Counted from the first letter of the stretch, positions 32,564 through 41,995 are shown. The stretch: DNA of 64,000 nucleotides from Tectiglobus sp965215755 (GCA_965215755.1 OZ244119.1:1426001-1490000), one strand, 5' to 3'. Made by a program: numbers and translations. The notes: a model not told the origin generated them from the sequence alone.

Positions 32564-33847
32564 TCAAGGCAGGACAAGGACCGCGCGAAAATCATTGACG
32601 TTGGTCAGCGTCGGTCCTGTTTTGATCAGTCCGCCGCTGGCCTCAAAGAAGGTGTAGCCGTCATTGTTTTCTAGGAGTGCCTTGGCTTCTGCGCCAGACT
32701 TGCTTGCGACCTCGATGCTTTCCGGCCCGAGGTAGGCACCGGCGTTGTCTTCACTGCCGTCAATGCCGTCAGTATCGCAGGCAACGGCGTAAATGCCCTC
32801 CTTACCGTCGAGGGCTATGGCCATGGCGAGGAGGAATTCTGCATTGCGGCCACCGCGTCCTTTGCCTCGCACGGTGACTGTGGTTTCACCGCCGGAGATC
32901 AGGGCTACCGGCTTGCCTGCCTTATGATGCTCAAGTGCGAGTGCAGCCTGGTCTACCGCGACCTCGCGGGCTTCGCCTTCGATGGCATCGCCAAGAATAA
33001 TGGGCTCGATACCTTGTGCGCGGCAGACCTCGGCGGCTGCTTCGAGCGATGCCTGTGGCCGGGCAATCATGTGGAATTCTGTATTTGCTAGTCTGGGATC
33101 GTCAGCCTTGGCCGACTCGGCTTCCGGTGTTTCGAGGAAAGCGCGGATTTGATCCGGAACCGCGATGTTGTACTTCTCAAGAACGTTCCAGGCATCTCCA
33201 ATTGTCGTGGAGTCAGAGACTGTCGGACCAGAAGCAATAACTGTTGGGTCATCGCCTGGGACATCTGAAATGGCGAGCGTGATAACCTTTGCTGGGTGCG
33301 CTGCCAGTGCCAACCTGCCACCCTTTATGGCGGAGAGATGCTTGCGCACGATATTCATCTCATCGATCGGAGCACCGCAGCGCAGGAGCTCCTTGTTGAT
33401 GGCCTGTTTGTCATCGAGGGTAAGTGCAACTTCGCCATTCGCACCAGTGCCGATGCCGGGCATCGTCAGGAGCGCGGAACCGCCGCCGGAAATCAAGCAC
33501 AACACAAGATCGTCGGCAGTCAAGCCTTCGACCATCGTCCGGATGCGGCGGGCCGCATCGAGGCCCTTCTGATCGGGAACAGGGTGGGCTGCTTCGACAA
33601 CTTCAATGTTCTTGCAGGGGACGCCGTGCTCGTAGCGCGTAACCACCAATCCCTCAATTGGTCCTTTCCAACACTCTTCGACGGCCTTGGCCATGGCGCC
33701 ACCGGCTTTTCCAGCACCTATGACGATTGTCCGTCCTTTAGGAGGAGACGGCAAAAACGATGGCAGGCAATGGCTGGGGTCGGCTGCTTTTACGGCAGCA
33801 TCAAATAAATCTGTCAGGAAGGCGCGTGGATTGTCAGGCAGGGGCAT
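32564..33847 (-). CDS. Glycerate 2-kinase (MOFRL/DUF4147 family)
   Basis: Kinase of 427 residues of the GckA/TtuD type, which phosphorylates D-glycerate at C2 and feeds it to glycolysis. The N-terminal DUF4147 domain has VIGAGKAGGAMAKAVEE and LISGGGSALL. The MOFRL domain has ALISGGETTVTVRGKGRGGRNAEFLLAMA, and the end shows DTDGIDGSEDNAGA. It is a soluble protein with no obvious defects. It fits with the sugar-acid-type enzymes encoded upstream on the same strand as the exit of that pathway into central metabolism. Confidence 0.9.
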   Translation of the reverse strand: MPLPDNPRAFLTDLFDAAVKAADPSHCLPSFLPSPPKGRTIVIGAGKAGGAMAKAVEECWKGPIEGLVVTRYEHGVPCKNIEVVEAAHPVPDQKGLDAARRIRTMVEGLTADDLVLCLISGGGSALLTMPGIGTGANGEVALTLDDKQAINKELLRCGAPIDEMNIVRKHLSAIKGGRLALAAHPAKVITLAISDVPGDDPTVIASGPTVSDSTTIGDAWNVLEKYNIAVPDQIRAFLETPEAESAKADDPRLANTEFHMIARPQASLEAAAEVCRAQGIEPIILGDAIEGEAREVAVDQAALALEHHKAGKPVALISGGETTVTVRGKGRGGRNAEFLLAMAIALDGKEGIYAVACDTDGIDGSEDNAGAYLGPESIEVASKSGAEAKALLENNDGYTFFEASGGLIKTGPTLTNVNDFRAVLVLP

Positions 33848-34303
33848 GCGTTAGGTCCAGATTGGGATGAATCTCACTGCCAAGTAACATGGAAATGGTT
33901 CGCTTGCACGTTGTCCGGAATTGGGAACGTTTTGTGTATCCGCCAGTCAATACAAATAGCAAAACCCCCTCGGTGGGGGTCAAACCGAGGGGGGTGGCGC
34001 ATCAGCGATCAGTTTGTTGTTTTTGTTCTTGAGTGACCGGCTTGATGAGATAGCGCCGCTACTGGGAAACTTGTTGTTCAGGTCTGGTTTGAGGGCCTGT
34101 CGTCTTTCGTTTGAATGTTGTCGTCTGCGTTGAAGAGACAATGCCAAAGACGCGGCTGGTTAGCTGTTCCGAAGGGAACAGGGTTCGAATTTTTTGTATC
34201 TGCAAGAAAACTGGCTGATCGGTCGTCGCCTGCCAGCAAGAATTGAGGGCAGGCGAAACGCCGACCGTTGTGGTCCGTTCAGCCGGTCATCGTTCTCCAG
34301 GCA
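33848..34303. other. 456-base intergenic region with two hairpins
   Basis: No reading frame here looks coding. A strong hairpin at 33965-33993 (see separate entry) fits a leftward terminator. A second perfect 7-bp hairpin, CTGTTCC-GAAG-GGAACAG (34164-34181), is followed on the plus strand by six T at 34190-34195. The roughly 300 bases between the enolase-superfamily stop and the leftward terminator are long for a 3' untranslated region, so a small RNA is possible. Confidence 0.35.
33965..33993 (-). terminator. Leftward terminator
   Basis: CCCCCTCGGT (33965-33974) and ACCGAGGGGG (33984-33993) form a perfect 10-bp stem with a nine-base loop. On the minus strand it is followed directly by TTTTGC. 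The nearest leftward gene ends 310 bases upstream, so it ends either a long transcript tail or an unannotated RNA. Confidence 0.65.
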
Positions 34304-35389
34304 TCAGGCGCGGTAGCGCTCCAATAATTCAAGATCTGGCTCGAATCCGATGCCGGGTTTGCTTGGAACCTGAACCGATCCTCCGGTGGGGAGTGGAATG
34401 TCGGCGTCGAGGTAGTTCTCCGGCTGGATATAGAAGTGCTCGAACTGTTCACAAATCTCGCGTGCCGCCATGAGCTGGACGCTCGCCCAATATCCAGGTC
34501 CGAAGTACGGCGCGTGGGGCATCACGACTGCGCCGTGTTTTTCTGCGACGTCGCAAACTTTCATGAACTCGGTGACTCCGCCGACTTTGATGGCGCTCGG
34601 TTGGATGTACTTGATCTTCGGCGCGGTACGTTCAAACTCGACCGATGTACAGGCGTTCTCACCGCTTGCGATGGCGAGACCATACTGCTGCTGGAGACTG
34701 CCCAAGGTTTCTGCATCGTCAGGGGGGAATACCGGCTCTTCGACCCAGTACAGGTTGAGACGTTGCATGTGAGGCATGATCGCATGCGTTTCTTCCAGCG
34801 ACCAGTTGCAGTTGACGTCGGTAACCAGCTTGATGTTGTCGCCTGCGCCCTCGCGGCCGGCTTCAATGGCATCGAGGGCAATTTCGTGAAGCTTCACCGT
34901 CTCATAGCCTTCTGAGACGGATTTGGCTGTGAACGACTTGACGAGTTCCGGGTCTGCATAGCGCACTAGACTGGCGTAGGCTGGAAGGGACGTTCGCTTT
35001 GTGCCGCCAATTAATTCAGCGAGTGGGACGCCCGCATCTTTCGCGGCAATATCCCAAAGGGCGATGTCGATTGCTGAAATTGCGAACATCGTAATGCCGT
35101 AGCGGCCATGGAGATGCAGGCGTTGCTGCAGTTCGCGATTGAAGGCGGGAATGTCGTCGATTTCTTTGCCGACCACCAATGGTGCAACCATGTCCTCAAT
35201 GGCGGCAACTGTGGCACGGCGGCAGGCATAGGCAAAACCATCGCCCCAACCGACGGTTCCGTCGGTGGTTTCAATTCTGACGATGGCCATGTCGAGCTTG
35301 GTCCATTTGGTCGGCATCAGTCCGGTGCCGGCGCTGCCATCTTCGAATGGAATTTGCAGCGGGATAACGTCAACGGAACGGATCTTCAT
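34304..35389 (-). CDS. Mandelate racemase/muconate lactonizing enzyme family protein
   Basis: Enolase-superfamily enzyme of 361 residues. The N-terminal capping domain is followed by a barrel with the metal ligands in TDVNCNW (Asp), YWVEEPVF (Glu) and ASGENACT (Glu). The second-strand catalytic motif reads VKLH instead of the common KxK, so the acid/base pair differs from classical MLE or racemase members. HAPYFGPG near the end could supply a general base. Probably a sugar-acid dehydratase or epimerase, but the exact reaction is open. It is the last gene of a leftward run of four (oxidoreductase, SDR, LysE, this), with gaps of 40, 19 and 30 bases. Confidence 0.85.
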   Translation of the reverse strand: MKIRSVDVIPLQIPFEDGSAGTGLMPTKWTKLDMAIVRIETTDGTVGWGDGFAYACRRATVAAIEDMVAPLVVGKEIDDIPAFNRELQQRLHLHGRYGITMFAISAIDIALWDIAAKDAGVPLAELIGGTKRTSLPAYASLVRYADPELVKSFTAKSVSEGYETVKLHEIALDAIEAGREGAGDNIKLVTDVNCNWSLEETHAIMPHMQRLNLYWVEEPVFPPDDAETLGSLQQQYGLAIASGENACTSVEFERTAPKIKYIQPSAIKVGGVTEFMKVCDVAEKHGAVVMPHAPYFGPGYWASVQLMAAREICEQFEHFYIQPENYLDADIPLPTGGSVQVPSKPGIGFEPDLELLERYRA

Positions 35390-35419
35390 GGTGTCTATCC
35401 TTGATTGATCAGGTAGTGA

Positions 35420-36052
35420 TCATGCGGGGCGGCGCGCGAATGCCAAGGCGATGCCCAGGCTGCACAGCACAAGCCCGGAAGTTCGTTGCAGGTGTTTCAG
35501 AACGTGAACTCTCTCGGCCAATGTTGTTCGCAACCCGCCTGCAGAGTAGGCGACAACGATATCGACAAGTGTGTTCAGGGTGACAGATAAGGCTCCCAAG
35601 ATGAGGAACTGAAGCGCGATAGGGCCTGATGCGAGATCGATGAATTGCGGAAGAAAAGCGAGGAAGAAGGCTGCGGTCTTGGGGTTAAGGAGCTCAATTA
35701 CAATGCCATCACGAAAGGCTCGTTTTGAGCCTGTCGATGAGACACGGTCCAATTGGAGAGGTCTGTTCGCTGTGAGGAAAGCAGAGATGCCGAGCCAGAC
35801 AAGGTATCCAGCACCGATCAGTTTTATGACCGTGAAAGCTTCTGCGCTGGCAAGCAGGACCGCAGAAAAACCTGCGGCCCCAGCCAGAACTTGGCCAAAT
35901 CCACCAATGGCTGTGCCGAGACTGGATGCGATACCTTCCTGGCGGCCACCAGCCAAAGTGCGGGCGCCGACATACAGAATACCGGGGCCGGGCATGACCG
36001 CGAGAACAAGGGCGGCCGCCAGGAAGAGACCAAGTGTCTGTAAGTCAGGCAT
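35420..36052 (-). CDS. LysE/RhtB-family exporter
   Basis: Inner-membrane protein of 210 residues with six hydrophobic segments. The family's MPGPGILYVGARTLAGGRQEGIASSLGTAIGG motif follows the first helix. Members export amino acids such as lysine, homoserine or threonine. It sits within a tightly spaced leftward operon with an SDR and an enolase-superfamily gene, where it may relieve build-up of an amino or hydroxy acid; the substrate is not predictable. Confidence 0.85.
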   Translation of the reverse strand: MPDLQTLGLFLAAALVLAVMPGPGILYVGARTLAGGRQEGIASSLGTAIGGFGQVLAGAAGFSAVLLASAEAFTVIKLIGAGYLVWLGISAFLTANRPLQLDRVSSTGSKRAFRDGIVIELLNPKTAAFFLAFLPQFIDLASGPIALQFLILGALSVTLNTLVDIVVAYSAGGLRTTLAERVHVLKHLQRTSGLVLCSLGIALAFARRPA

Positions 36053-36071
36053 CTTCTAACTTTCCAAATGC

Positions 36072-36839
36072 TTAGTCCCTGACAACGAGGCCGGCGCCCC
36101 GGAAACCGCCATCAACCGCGATAATTTCTGCCGTAACGTAACCCGACTGTTGGTCGTCGACGAGGAAGGCAACAACGTTGGCGATCTCTTGTGGTGTTCC
36201 ATATCGGTTCATGGGAACGAAGCGATGATAGAGATCGCGGTCTGCCTGTGTGTGGACCGCAGCAACCATCGGCGTGTCGATCGGACCGGGCGCAACTGCG
36301 TTGACGCGAATGCCATACTCAGCAAGGTCGTTGGCCATGACTTGCGTGAGAGTCACAACGGCGCCCTTTGAAGCGCCATAGGCTGAGCGGCCCTTCGAGC
36401 CTCTCAAACCTGAAATAGATGCGATATTGACGATCGCCCCTCGTTCACGTGTTTGCATATGCTTTGCACAGGCTTTACCGACCATGAATGTGCCGACCAC
36501 GTTGACGTCGAGGATTTTGCGGAAGAGATCTGCTGACGTATCGAAAACGTGATGGTCAGCGGCAATGCCCGCGCAATTGACAACACCATGTATGGAGCCG
36601 AAGTCGCTTTCGATTTCGTCAATCGTCGCCGTGACAGCGTCCTCATCAGTGACATCGAGGGCAGATATGAATACATCGGTATTGCCCTGGTAGGCTTGGC
36701 GAGCGTCTTCTAGCGCCGGGGTTTCCAGATCAAGTATTGCTGCACGCCACCCCTTGTCGATCAGGTTTGTGACTGATGCCTGGCCAATGCCGGATGCGCC
36801 GCCAGTGACCACAACGACGTCCGCCTTAGGCTCTGTCAT
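36072..36839 (-). CDS. Short-chain dehydrogenase/reductase
   Basis: Classical SDR of 255 residues. VVTGGASGIGQAS binds the cofactor, NCAGIAADH is the structural motif, and the catalytic serine is in IASISGLRGSKG. The active pair is in SAYGASKGA, and APGPIDTPM follows. The Asp in AILDLE after the second strand suggests a preference for NAD over NADP. It lies between the SAF-type oxidoreductase gene and the LysE gene in the same operon, consistent with oxidising a hydroxy-acid intermediate. Confidence 0.87.
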   Translation of the reverse strand: MTEPKADVVVVTGGASGIGQASVTNLIDKGWRAAILDLETPALEDARQAYQGNTDVFISALDVTDEDAVTATIDEIESDFGSIHGVVNCAGIAADHHVFDTSADLFRKILDVNVVGTFMVGKACAKHMQTRERGAIVNIASISGLRGSKGRSAYGASKGAVVTLTQVMANDLAEYGIRVNAVAPGPIDTPMVAAVHTQADRDLYHRFVPMNRYGTPQEIANVVAFLVDDQQSGYVTAEIIAVDGGFRGAGLVVRD

Positions 36840-36879
36840 CGGCCTGTCTCCATTGTGTGAACTCCACGTTAGCTACCGC

Positions 36880-38232
36880 TTAGGTTTCGTTGGGTCGCGC
36901 AAACATGGCTTCCATTTCGCGGCGGATCTTGACCGCATTATCGCTCTGGTCGATCTCGACATCATTCCATGTCAGTCGATCGCCTTCTGCAATATCGCGC
37001 TTGAGCTTTACGTCATGAGCAAGACCGAGTGGGAGGTAGCCGGCCTTGAGGGACATCTCAGCTGGCGTTTGCTTGCCCCAGACACAAGCACCGCCTTCGC
37101 CGTCGAGCATTTCTCCTGCCTTCAGATCGCGTTTGGCAGTTGCAGCCACGTCTGAGTTAAAGCAGATGGGGGAACCGGTCGGTTCATTGCGGATGGCGGC
37201 AGAGGCCACCGACAGGCCGAGTTCGAGGCCGATCATGTGTGTTGGGCGATATAGCGCGCCGTATTTTCCGGTTGAATCCGGCAGGCAATTATATTCCTGC
37301 ATACAGGTTTTCGCGTAGTCGGCTTCGCTGGTGATGACAACATATGTGCCCATAGCCAGGTGATGCGGAACATCACTGCCGTCGCGGTAGGCACTTGATG
37401 TTACCTCGGTCACTCCGGCCTTTTCGAGAATGCCGCCATCGGACTTGGGCTTGCAGATTTCGGCATGCTCGAATCGCGTGGCCGGTGGGAAGCTAAGGCC
37501 ATTGGTCTGTGGCACGAGCCCTGTGGCGTTGCACACGGCTGTCATCTCAATTCCGGATTTCGTGCCGTCGATGAACGAGTTGAACATCTTAGGGTTAATG
37601 TGTGAGCGATCTTTGATGTTGAGATAAGTACCGAGGATGTCCCACACTGTGTCCGGTGTAGAGGCGTGATAAGTGGGTAGGTAACGCGTGCCTTTTCCGG
37701 CGGCAACGACCTCGAAGCCACAGGTTCTCGCCCAATCGATATGCTCACAAATCAGTGCCGGTTGATCACCCCATGCCAGTGAATAGACGACACCCTTTTC
37801 TGCAGCCCGGCGCGCAAGCAGAGGGCCTGCTAATGCATCTGCTTCCACGTTGACCATGACAACATGCTTGCCGTGTTCAATCGCAGCCAGGCAGAGACGG
37901 ATGCCGGTGGCTGGGTCGCCTGTCGCTTCGATGATCACGTCGATGTCAGGGTTCTCGATCAACGATATGGAATTATCGGTAATGTGGGTTTTGCCGGTGG
38001 TGATCGCCTCACCTAGCGAGGATGCATCAATCTGCGTCTCGGGCCATTGGACTCCGGTCAGTCGTTCTTTGGCGCGTTCGGGCAGGAGATCGGCGAGGCC
38101 AACCAGATGCATGCCCTTCGTGAGGCGGACCTGCGATAGAAACATCGTTCCAAACTTACCTGCACCGATCTGACCGATCCGGATGGGTTTTCCGTCGGCA
38201 GCGCGTTGTGCCAGGACGCGTGAAAGGCTCAT
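36880..38232 (-). CDS. NAD(P)-binding oxidoreductase with C-terminal SAF domain
   Basis: Protein of about 450 residues. An N-terminal Rossmann domain (IRIGQIGAGKFGTMFLSQ) resembles homoserine dehydrogenase. A catalytic middle part has IDVIIEATGDPATG. The C-terminal SAF-like part has AKRDLKAGEMLDGEGG and KLKRDIAEGDRLTWNDV. This fusion is known from sugar-acid catabolic clusters, but no single reaction is assigned. I use ATG 38232, with GAGGAA eight bases upstream; the frame extends to 38286 without one. It is the first gene of the leftward operon. A 215-base divergent promoter region separates it from an aminotransferase gene. Confidence 0.78.
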   Translation of the reverse strand: MSLSRVLAQRAADGKPIRIGQIGAGKFGTMFLSQVRLTKGMHLVGLADLLPERAKERLTGVQWPETQIDASSLGEAITTGKTHITDNSISLIENPDIDVIIEATGDPATGIRLCLAAIEHGKHVVMVNVEADALAGPLLARRAAEKGVVYSLAWGDQPALICEHIDWARTCGFEVVAAGKGTRYLPTYHASTPDTVWDILGTYLNIKDRSHINPKMFNSFIDGTKSGIEMTAVCNATGLVPQTNGLSFPPATRFEHAEICKPKSDGGILEKAGVTEVTSSAYRDGSDVPHHLAMGTYVVITSEADYAKTCMQEYNCLPDSTGKYGALYRPTHMIGLELGLSVASAAIRNEPTGSPICFNSDVAATAKRDLKAGEMLDGEGGACVWGKQTPAEMSLKAGYLPLGLAHDVKLKRDIAEGDRLTWNDVEIDQSDNAVKIRREMEAMFARPNET

Positions 38233-38447
38233 GAAGCGTTTCCTCATATTTGAGCGTTGTTTTGGATTGGCCCGAATGCAGCACAAGCAGTCAGGCGGTG
38301 CAAGCGTTAGAATTCAGCATCAGCGATAGGATGCGGGAGGAATTCCTTCTGCCCTCAGAATGCGATAACCTGGAGGTGAGACATACAGCCAAGGTGCCAA
38401 CGAACGTACCATGGTGTGAGACAAGAAATATCGATGGGAGATGCAAC

Positions 38448-39683
38448 ATGAGCACGGGGAACTTTGATTTTTCGACGGTTGCGCGTGGAGACCTGCCACC
38501 GCCGGCGGCCAAGTGGGGTGGGTTTCCGCAGTTCAATTTCGTCGGTGGCCACAATGCGCCAGAAACAATCCCGGTTGCAGACCTCGTCGCTGCCGCCACA
38601 AAGGTGCTGGAGAGGGAGGGAGCGACGCTCGCAACTTACAGCCTGGAAAGTGGTCCGCAAGGTTATCTGCCGCTGCGCGAATTCCTGGTCTCCAAGCTGA
38701 AGCGCCAAGCTGGAATTGAGTGCACGACGGACGAAATTCTTCTCACGTCCGGTTCGCTACAGGGCATTGATCTCATCAATCAGGTTCTATTGTCCAAGGG
38801 CGATACTGTTGTCGTGGAGGAGGCCTGCTATGGCGGCTGCTTTACGCGGTTCAACCGGATCGGGGTCGAGGCTGTTGGCGTTCCTGGTGATCGCGATGGC
38901 ATGGATATGGGGGCGTTGGCAGCCACCCTTAATGATCTGAAAGCGCAGGGGCGTGCGCCAAAGTATATCTACACGATCCCAACGGTGCAGAACCCAACCG
39001 CAACGATAATGAGCCTGGAGCGGCGCAAAGAACTTGTCGCTTTGGCCAAGGCCCATGACCTACCTATCTTCGAAGACGAATGCTACTCCGACCTGATCTG
39101 GAGCGGAGAGCGACCACCAGCGATTTATGCATTGGATGACTCGGACCGGACCGTGTTTGTCGGCTCGTTTTCGAAGTCGATTTCTCCGGCTTTGCGTGTT
39201 GGTTACGTGGTGGCGCCTTGGAGCCTGATTAGCCAGTTGCTTGCGTGTAAGACGGATGCAGGTTCGGGTGCGCTTGAACAGATGGTGTTGGCGGAATATT
39301 GCCCGGCAAAGTTTGATGAGCATGTTACCTCGTTGAACAAGGTACTGAAGGCTAAGCTCGATGCTTTAACCGAGGCACTCAGCGAGAACTTTGGTACCGC
39401 AGCCGAGTTTGAGACGCCCCCGGGTGGGATCTTTCTTTGGGTCAAGTTGCCAGCTGAGGTTAATACAACCAAACTCATGCAGATTGCTGGTGCTGAAGGT
39501 GTCTCAATCAATCCCGGGGTGGAATGGTCAATTGAGGGTGACGGTGCCAAGCGGTCACTCCGAATATGCTATGCCAACCCTCCGATCGAGAAGATCCGCT
39601 CCGGTGTTGCTAAGCTGGCTGAGATTTGCAATCGCGAATTCGGTGTGCCAACTCGTATCGCCAACGTTAAGCGCGACTCATAG
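38448..39683 (+). CDS. PLP-dependent aminotransferase (class I/II, MocR/2-aminoadipate-like)
   Basis: Aminotransferase of 411 residues. It shows the LTSGSLQGIDLI loop, the TIPTVQNPTATIMSLERRKEL segment typical of 2-aminoadipate/valine-pyruvate-type enzymes, the DECYSDL cofactor aspartate region and the PLP lysine in VGSFSKSISPALRVGY. It lacks the GntR HTH of MocR proteins. ATG 38448 has GGGAGA six bases upstream; the frame is open to 38250 without coding character. The amino donor and acceptor are unknown. It is divergent from the SAF oxidoreductase operon and 24 bases before a flavin monooxygenase gene. Confidence 0.85.
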   Translation: MSTGNFDFSTVARGDLPPPAAKWGGFPQFNFVGGHNAPETIPVADLVAAATKVLEREGATLATYSLESGPQGYLPLREFLVSKLKRQAGIECTTDEILLTSGSLQGIDLINQVLLSKGDTVVVEEACYGGCFTRFNRIGVEAVGVPGDRDGMDMGALAATLNDLKAQGRAPKYIYTIPTVQNPTATIMSLERRKELVALAKAHDLPIFEDECYSDLIWSGERPPAIYALDDSDRTVFVGSFSKSISPALRVGYVVAPWSLISQLLACKTDAGSGALEQMVLAEYCPAKFDEHVTSLNKVLKAKLDALTEALSENFGTAAEFETPPGGIFLWVKLPAEVNTTKLMQIAGAEGVSINPGVEWSIEGDGAKRSLRICYANPPIEKIRSGVAKLAEICNREFGVPTRIANVKRDS

Positions 39684-39707
39684 TTTACCGGCCGGAGATT
39701 GTCTGAG

Positions 39708-40742
39708 ATGCCCCGCCTGTCAGTTTTGGACCAGTCCATTGCCGTCGAAGGACGCAGTCATGCGGCCGCTATTCGTGAAACCTTGGAGCTTGCGCAATAT
39801 TGTGAGCAGTTAGGCTATGACCGCTTCTGGGTTTCAGAGCACCACAATCACGAGACGATCGCGGGATCTGCGCCCGAGATCCTGATGGCGGCTATTGCAG
39901 CCACAACATCGCGGATTCGAATTGGCAGCGCCGGGGTGATGCTGCCGCACTATTCCTCACTGAAAGTAGCTGAACAGTTTCGGACGCTGGAGGCCCTTGC
40001 GCCGGGGCGGATTGATCTTGGAGTTGGCCGGGCGCCCGGCTCTGACGGGCGGACGGCATTTGCGCTCAACCCCAATGCGGCGCGTGCGTCTGACCAGTTT
40101 CCGCAGCAAATCCGCGATATCCTTGCCTGGACAACGGGCGGGGCTTTGCCCGACGATCATCCGTTCAAGACCATTCGCGCGCATCCAGAGACTGAGACGG
40201 CGCCGGAGATGTGGGTCCTTGGCACGTCAGAATACGGTGCCCAGGTCGCGGCGCACTTCGGTCTTCCATATTGTTTCGCGCATTTCATTACCGATGGCGC
40301 GGGCGCCGAGCAGGCGATTGATCTCTATCGGTCTGTCTATCGCCCAAGCGAAAGGTTTCCGGAGCCTGTCGCGTCCGTGTGTGTCTGGGCCCTGGCCGCA
40401 GACACTGAAGAAGAGGCGCAATATCAGTTCACGCCGCGCGCCTACTCCCGTCTCTTGAGAGATCGCGGCATCCGACAACCCATTGCCAAGCCCGACTCTG
40501 CTCCACCCTATGAGTTGTCATTGCTGGATCAGCGCGCGATTGAGGACATGCGGAAGACGCACATCGTGGGAAGTGTTGATAAAGTTGCCAGCCAACTCAG
40601 CAGCCTTGCTGAGAGCGCCAAGATTGACGAGATCGCAATTTTGACGTGGGCGCATGACGTCAATGTCAGGCAGCGCAGCTATGAACTCCTCGCGCATGCG
40701 TTCAAGCTTGCGCCACAGGCATCGCAGTCAGCGGCAGAATAG
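39708..40742 (+). CDS. LLM-class flavin-dependent monooxygenase
   Basis: Luciferase-like monooxygenase of 344 residues, group 1 (MsnO8-like). It begins LSVLDQSIAVEGRSHAAAIRETLELAQYCEQLGYDRFWVSEHHN, with the flavin-site SEHH. It continues with IRIGSAGVMLPHYSSLKVAEQFRTLEAL and GRIDLGVGRAPGSD. It uses reduced FMN from a separate reductase; the substrate is unknown. GGAGA lies nine bases before ATG 39708, while the upstream TTG 39699 abuts that site and is unlikely. mobA follows after ten bases, so the two may share a transcript. Confidence 0.85.
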   Translation: MPRLSVLDQSIAVEGRSHAAAIRETLELAQYCEQLGYDRFWVSEHHNHETIAGSAPEILMAAIAATTSRIRIGSAGVMLPHYSSLKVAEQFRTLEALAPGRIDLGVGRAPGSDGRTAFALNPNAARASDQFPQQIRDILAWTTGGALPDDHPFKTIRAHPETETAPEMWVLGTSEYGAQVAAHFGLPYCFAHFITDGAGAEQAIDLYRSVYRPSERFPEPVASVCVWALAADTEEEAQYQFTPRAYSRLLRDRGIRQPIAKPDSAPPYELSLLDQRAIEDMRKTHIVGSVDKVASQLSSLAESAKIDEIAILTWAHDVNVRQRSYELLAHAFKLAPQASQSAAE

Positions 40743-40752
40743 GGCGCATTTT

Positions 40753-41403
40753 ATGATGAGCCATCAATCTGACATTGCCGGAGTGTTGCTGGCAGGTGGA
40801 TTGTCGCGGCGGATGGGCGGCGGCGATAAGAGTTTGCTGGACGTAGTTGGCCAGTCGATGATGCAACACGTCATCAATCGGCTGTCCCCGCAAGTCGGCA
40901 ATCTTGCCATCAATGCCAACGGTGATCCATCACGGTTTCAGGCGTTCGGTCTGCCGGTTGTGGCGGATACGATTGATGGGTTTGTCGGTCCGCTTGCCGG
41001 CGTTCTGGCCGGTATGCGATGGGCCGCGGCATCGTCAACACCACCGAGGTGGATTGTAACAGCATCGACTGATGCGCCGTTTCTGCCGCTCAATCTGGTG
41101 GCACAGCTGCGCGGGCGATTGGGGCAGGAAAATACTCCAATCGCATTGGCTCAATCCGGAGGACATCTGCACCCTGTGATTGGTCTGTGGCCGGTCGAAC
41201 TGGCCGATGATCTGGAGGCGGCGTTACGTGATGGCGTTCGCAAGGTGCTGCATTGGACGGATCGCCATGGAGTTGCTGCGGTGGAGTTTCCATTTGTGGA
41301 TGTAGCTGGCGAAGAGGTTGATCCATTCTTCAATGCCAATACGCCGGAAGAGTTGGACAGAGCACGGGAATTGGTGCAACGAGAAGCCAGTAGCCCCGTG
41401 TAA
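40753..41403 (+). CDS. mobA: Molybdenum cofactor guanylyltransferase MobA
   Basis: Transfers GMP from GTP to molybdopterin, making the guanine-dinucleotide form of the cofactor. 216 residues. The nucleotide loop GVLLAGGLSRRMGGGDKSLL is diagnostic, followed by DTIDGFVGPLAGVLAG, the TDAPFLP metal aspartate region and NANTPEEL at the end. I start at ATG 40753, ten bases past the monooxygenase stop; the frame runs back inside that gene without a reason to use it. mobB follows 58 bases later and moaA lies 1.9 kb on. Confidence 0.9.
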   Translation: MMSHQSDIAGVLLAGGLSRRMGGGDKSLLDVVGQSMMQHVINRLSPQVGNLAINANGDPSRFQAFGLPVVADTIDGFVGPLAGVLAGMRWAAASSTPPRWIVTASTDAPFLPLNLVAQLRGRLGQENTPIALAQSGGHLHPVIGLWPVELADDLEAALRDGVRKVLHWTDRHGVAAVEFPFVDVAGEEVDPFFNANTPEELDRARELVQREASSPV

Positions 41404-41461
41404 ACCAGCTTTGGACGGTGCGCGAGGCTTCGTGTTTGACGGGTAAGAAAGGCTGAACTGG

Positions 41462-41995
41462 TTGACTGCTCGACCCTTTAATGCGCCGGCACCGATCGTT
41501 GGGATTGTTGGATGGAAGAATTCCGGCAAGACGACTCTGGCCGTGCGACTGGTTGAGGAGATTTCAGGCCGCGGGTATCGCGTGGCGACCGTCAAGCATG
41601 CGCATCACAACCTCAGGCTCGATGATGAAGAGACCGATAGTGCGCGGCATCGGCGGGCGGGTGCGCGGCAGGTGGCGGTTGTTTCGAGCAAGCGCTGGGC
41701 CTTGATGACGGAAAATCCGGATGGGCCCGAAATTGACTTTCCTGAGATCATCGCGAAGCTGGATGAATGTGATCTCATCATTGTCGAGGGTTACAAATCG
41801 CAACCTATTCCGAAAATTGAGGCGCGGCGCAATGAGTCGGCTCCGGGTGCCCAATTGTCGGCACAGGATGATCGTGTCCTAGCCATTGCGGCTGACTATG
41901 CACTGGATGACGAGCGCCTGCCGGTGTTCGAACTCGATGATGTTTCTAAGATTGCAGACTTTGTGATTGACCGGTTTCAAGTACAAAAGCACTGA
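41462..41995 (+). CDS. mobB: Molybdopterin-guanine dinucleotide biosynthesis protein MobB
   Basis: GTP-binding helper of MobA, 177 residues. Walker A is in VGIVGWKNSGKTTLAVRLV. The KHAHHN motif, the DSARHRRAGARQVAVVSS segment and the IIVEGYK strand are family hallmarks. The only start consistent with the full domain is TTG 41462, about ten bases after AAAGG; no ATG lies upstream in frame. Its place after mobA supports the call. Confidence 0.88.
   Translation: MTARPFNAPAPIVGIVGWKNSGKTTLAVRLVEEISGRGYRVATVKHAHHNLRLDDEETDSARHRRAGARQVAVVSSKRWALMTENPDGPEIDFPEIIAKLDECDLIIVEGYKSQPIPKIEARRNESAPGAQLSAQDDRVLAIAADYALDDERLPVFELDDVSKIADFVIDRFQVQKH

Noticed and set aside
38250..38447. Upstream extension of the aminotransferase
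   Set aside because: The extra residues do not match the family and overlap the divergent promoter region; ATG 38448 has a good ribosome site.
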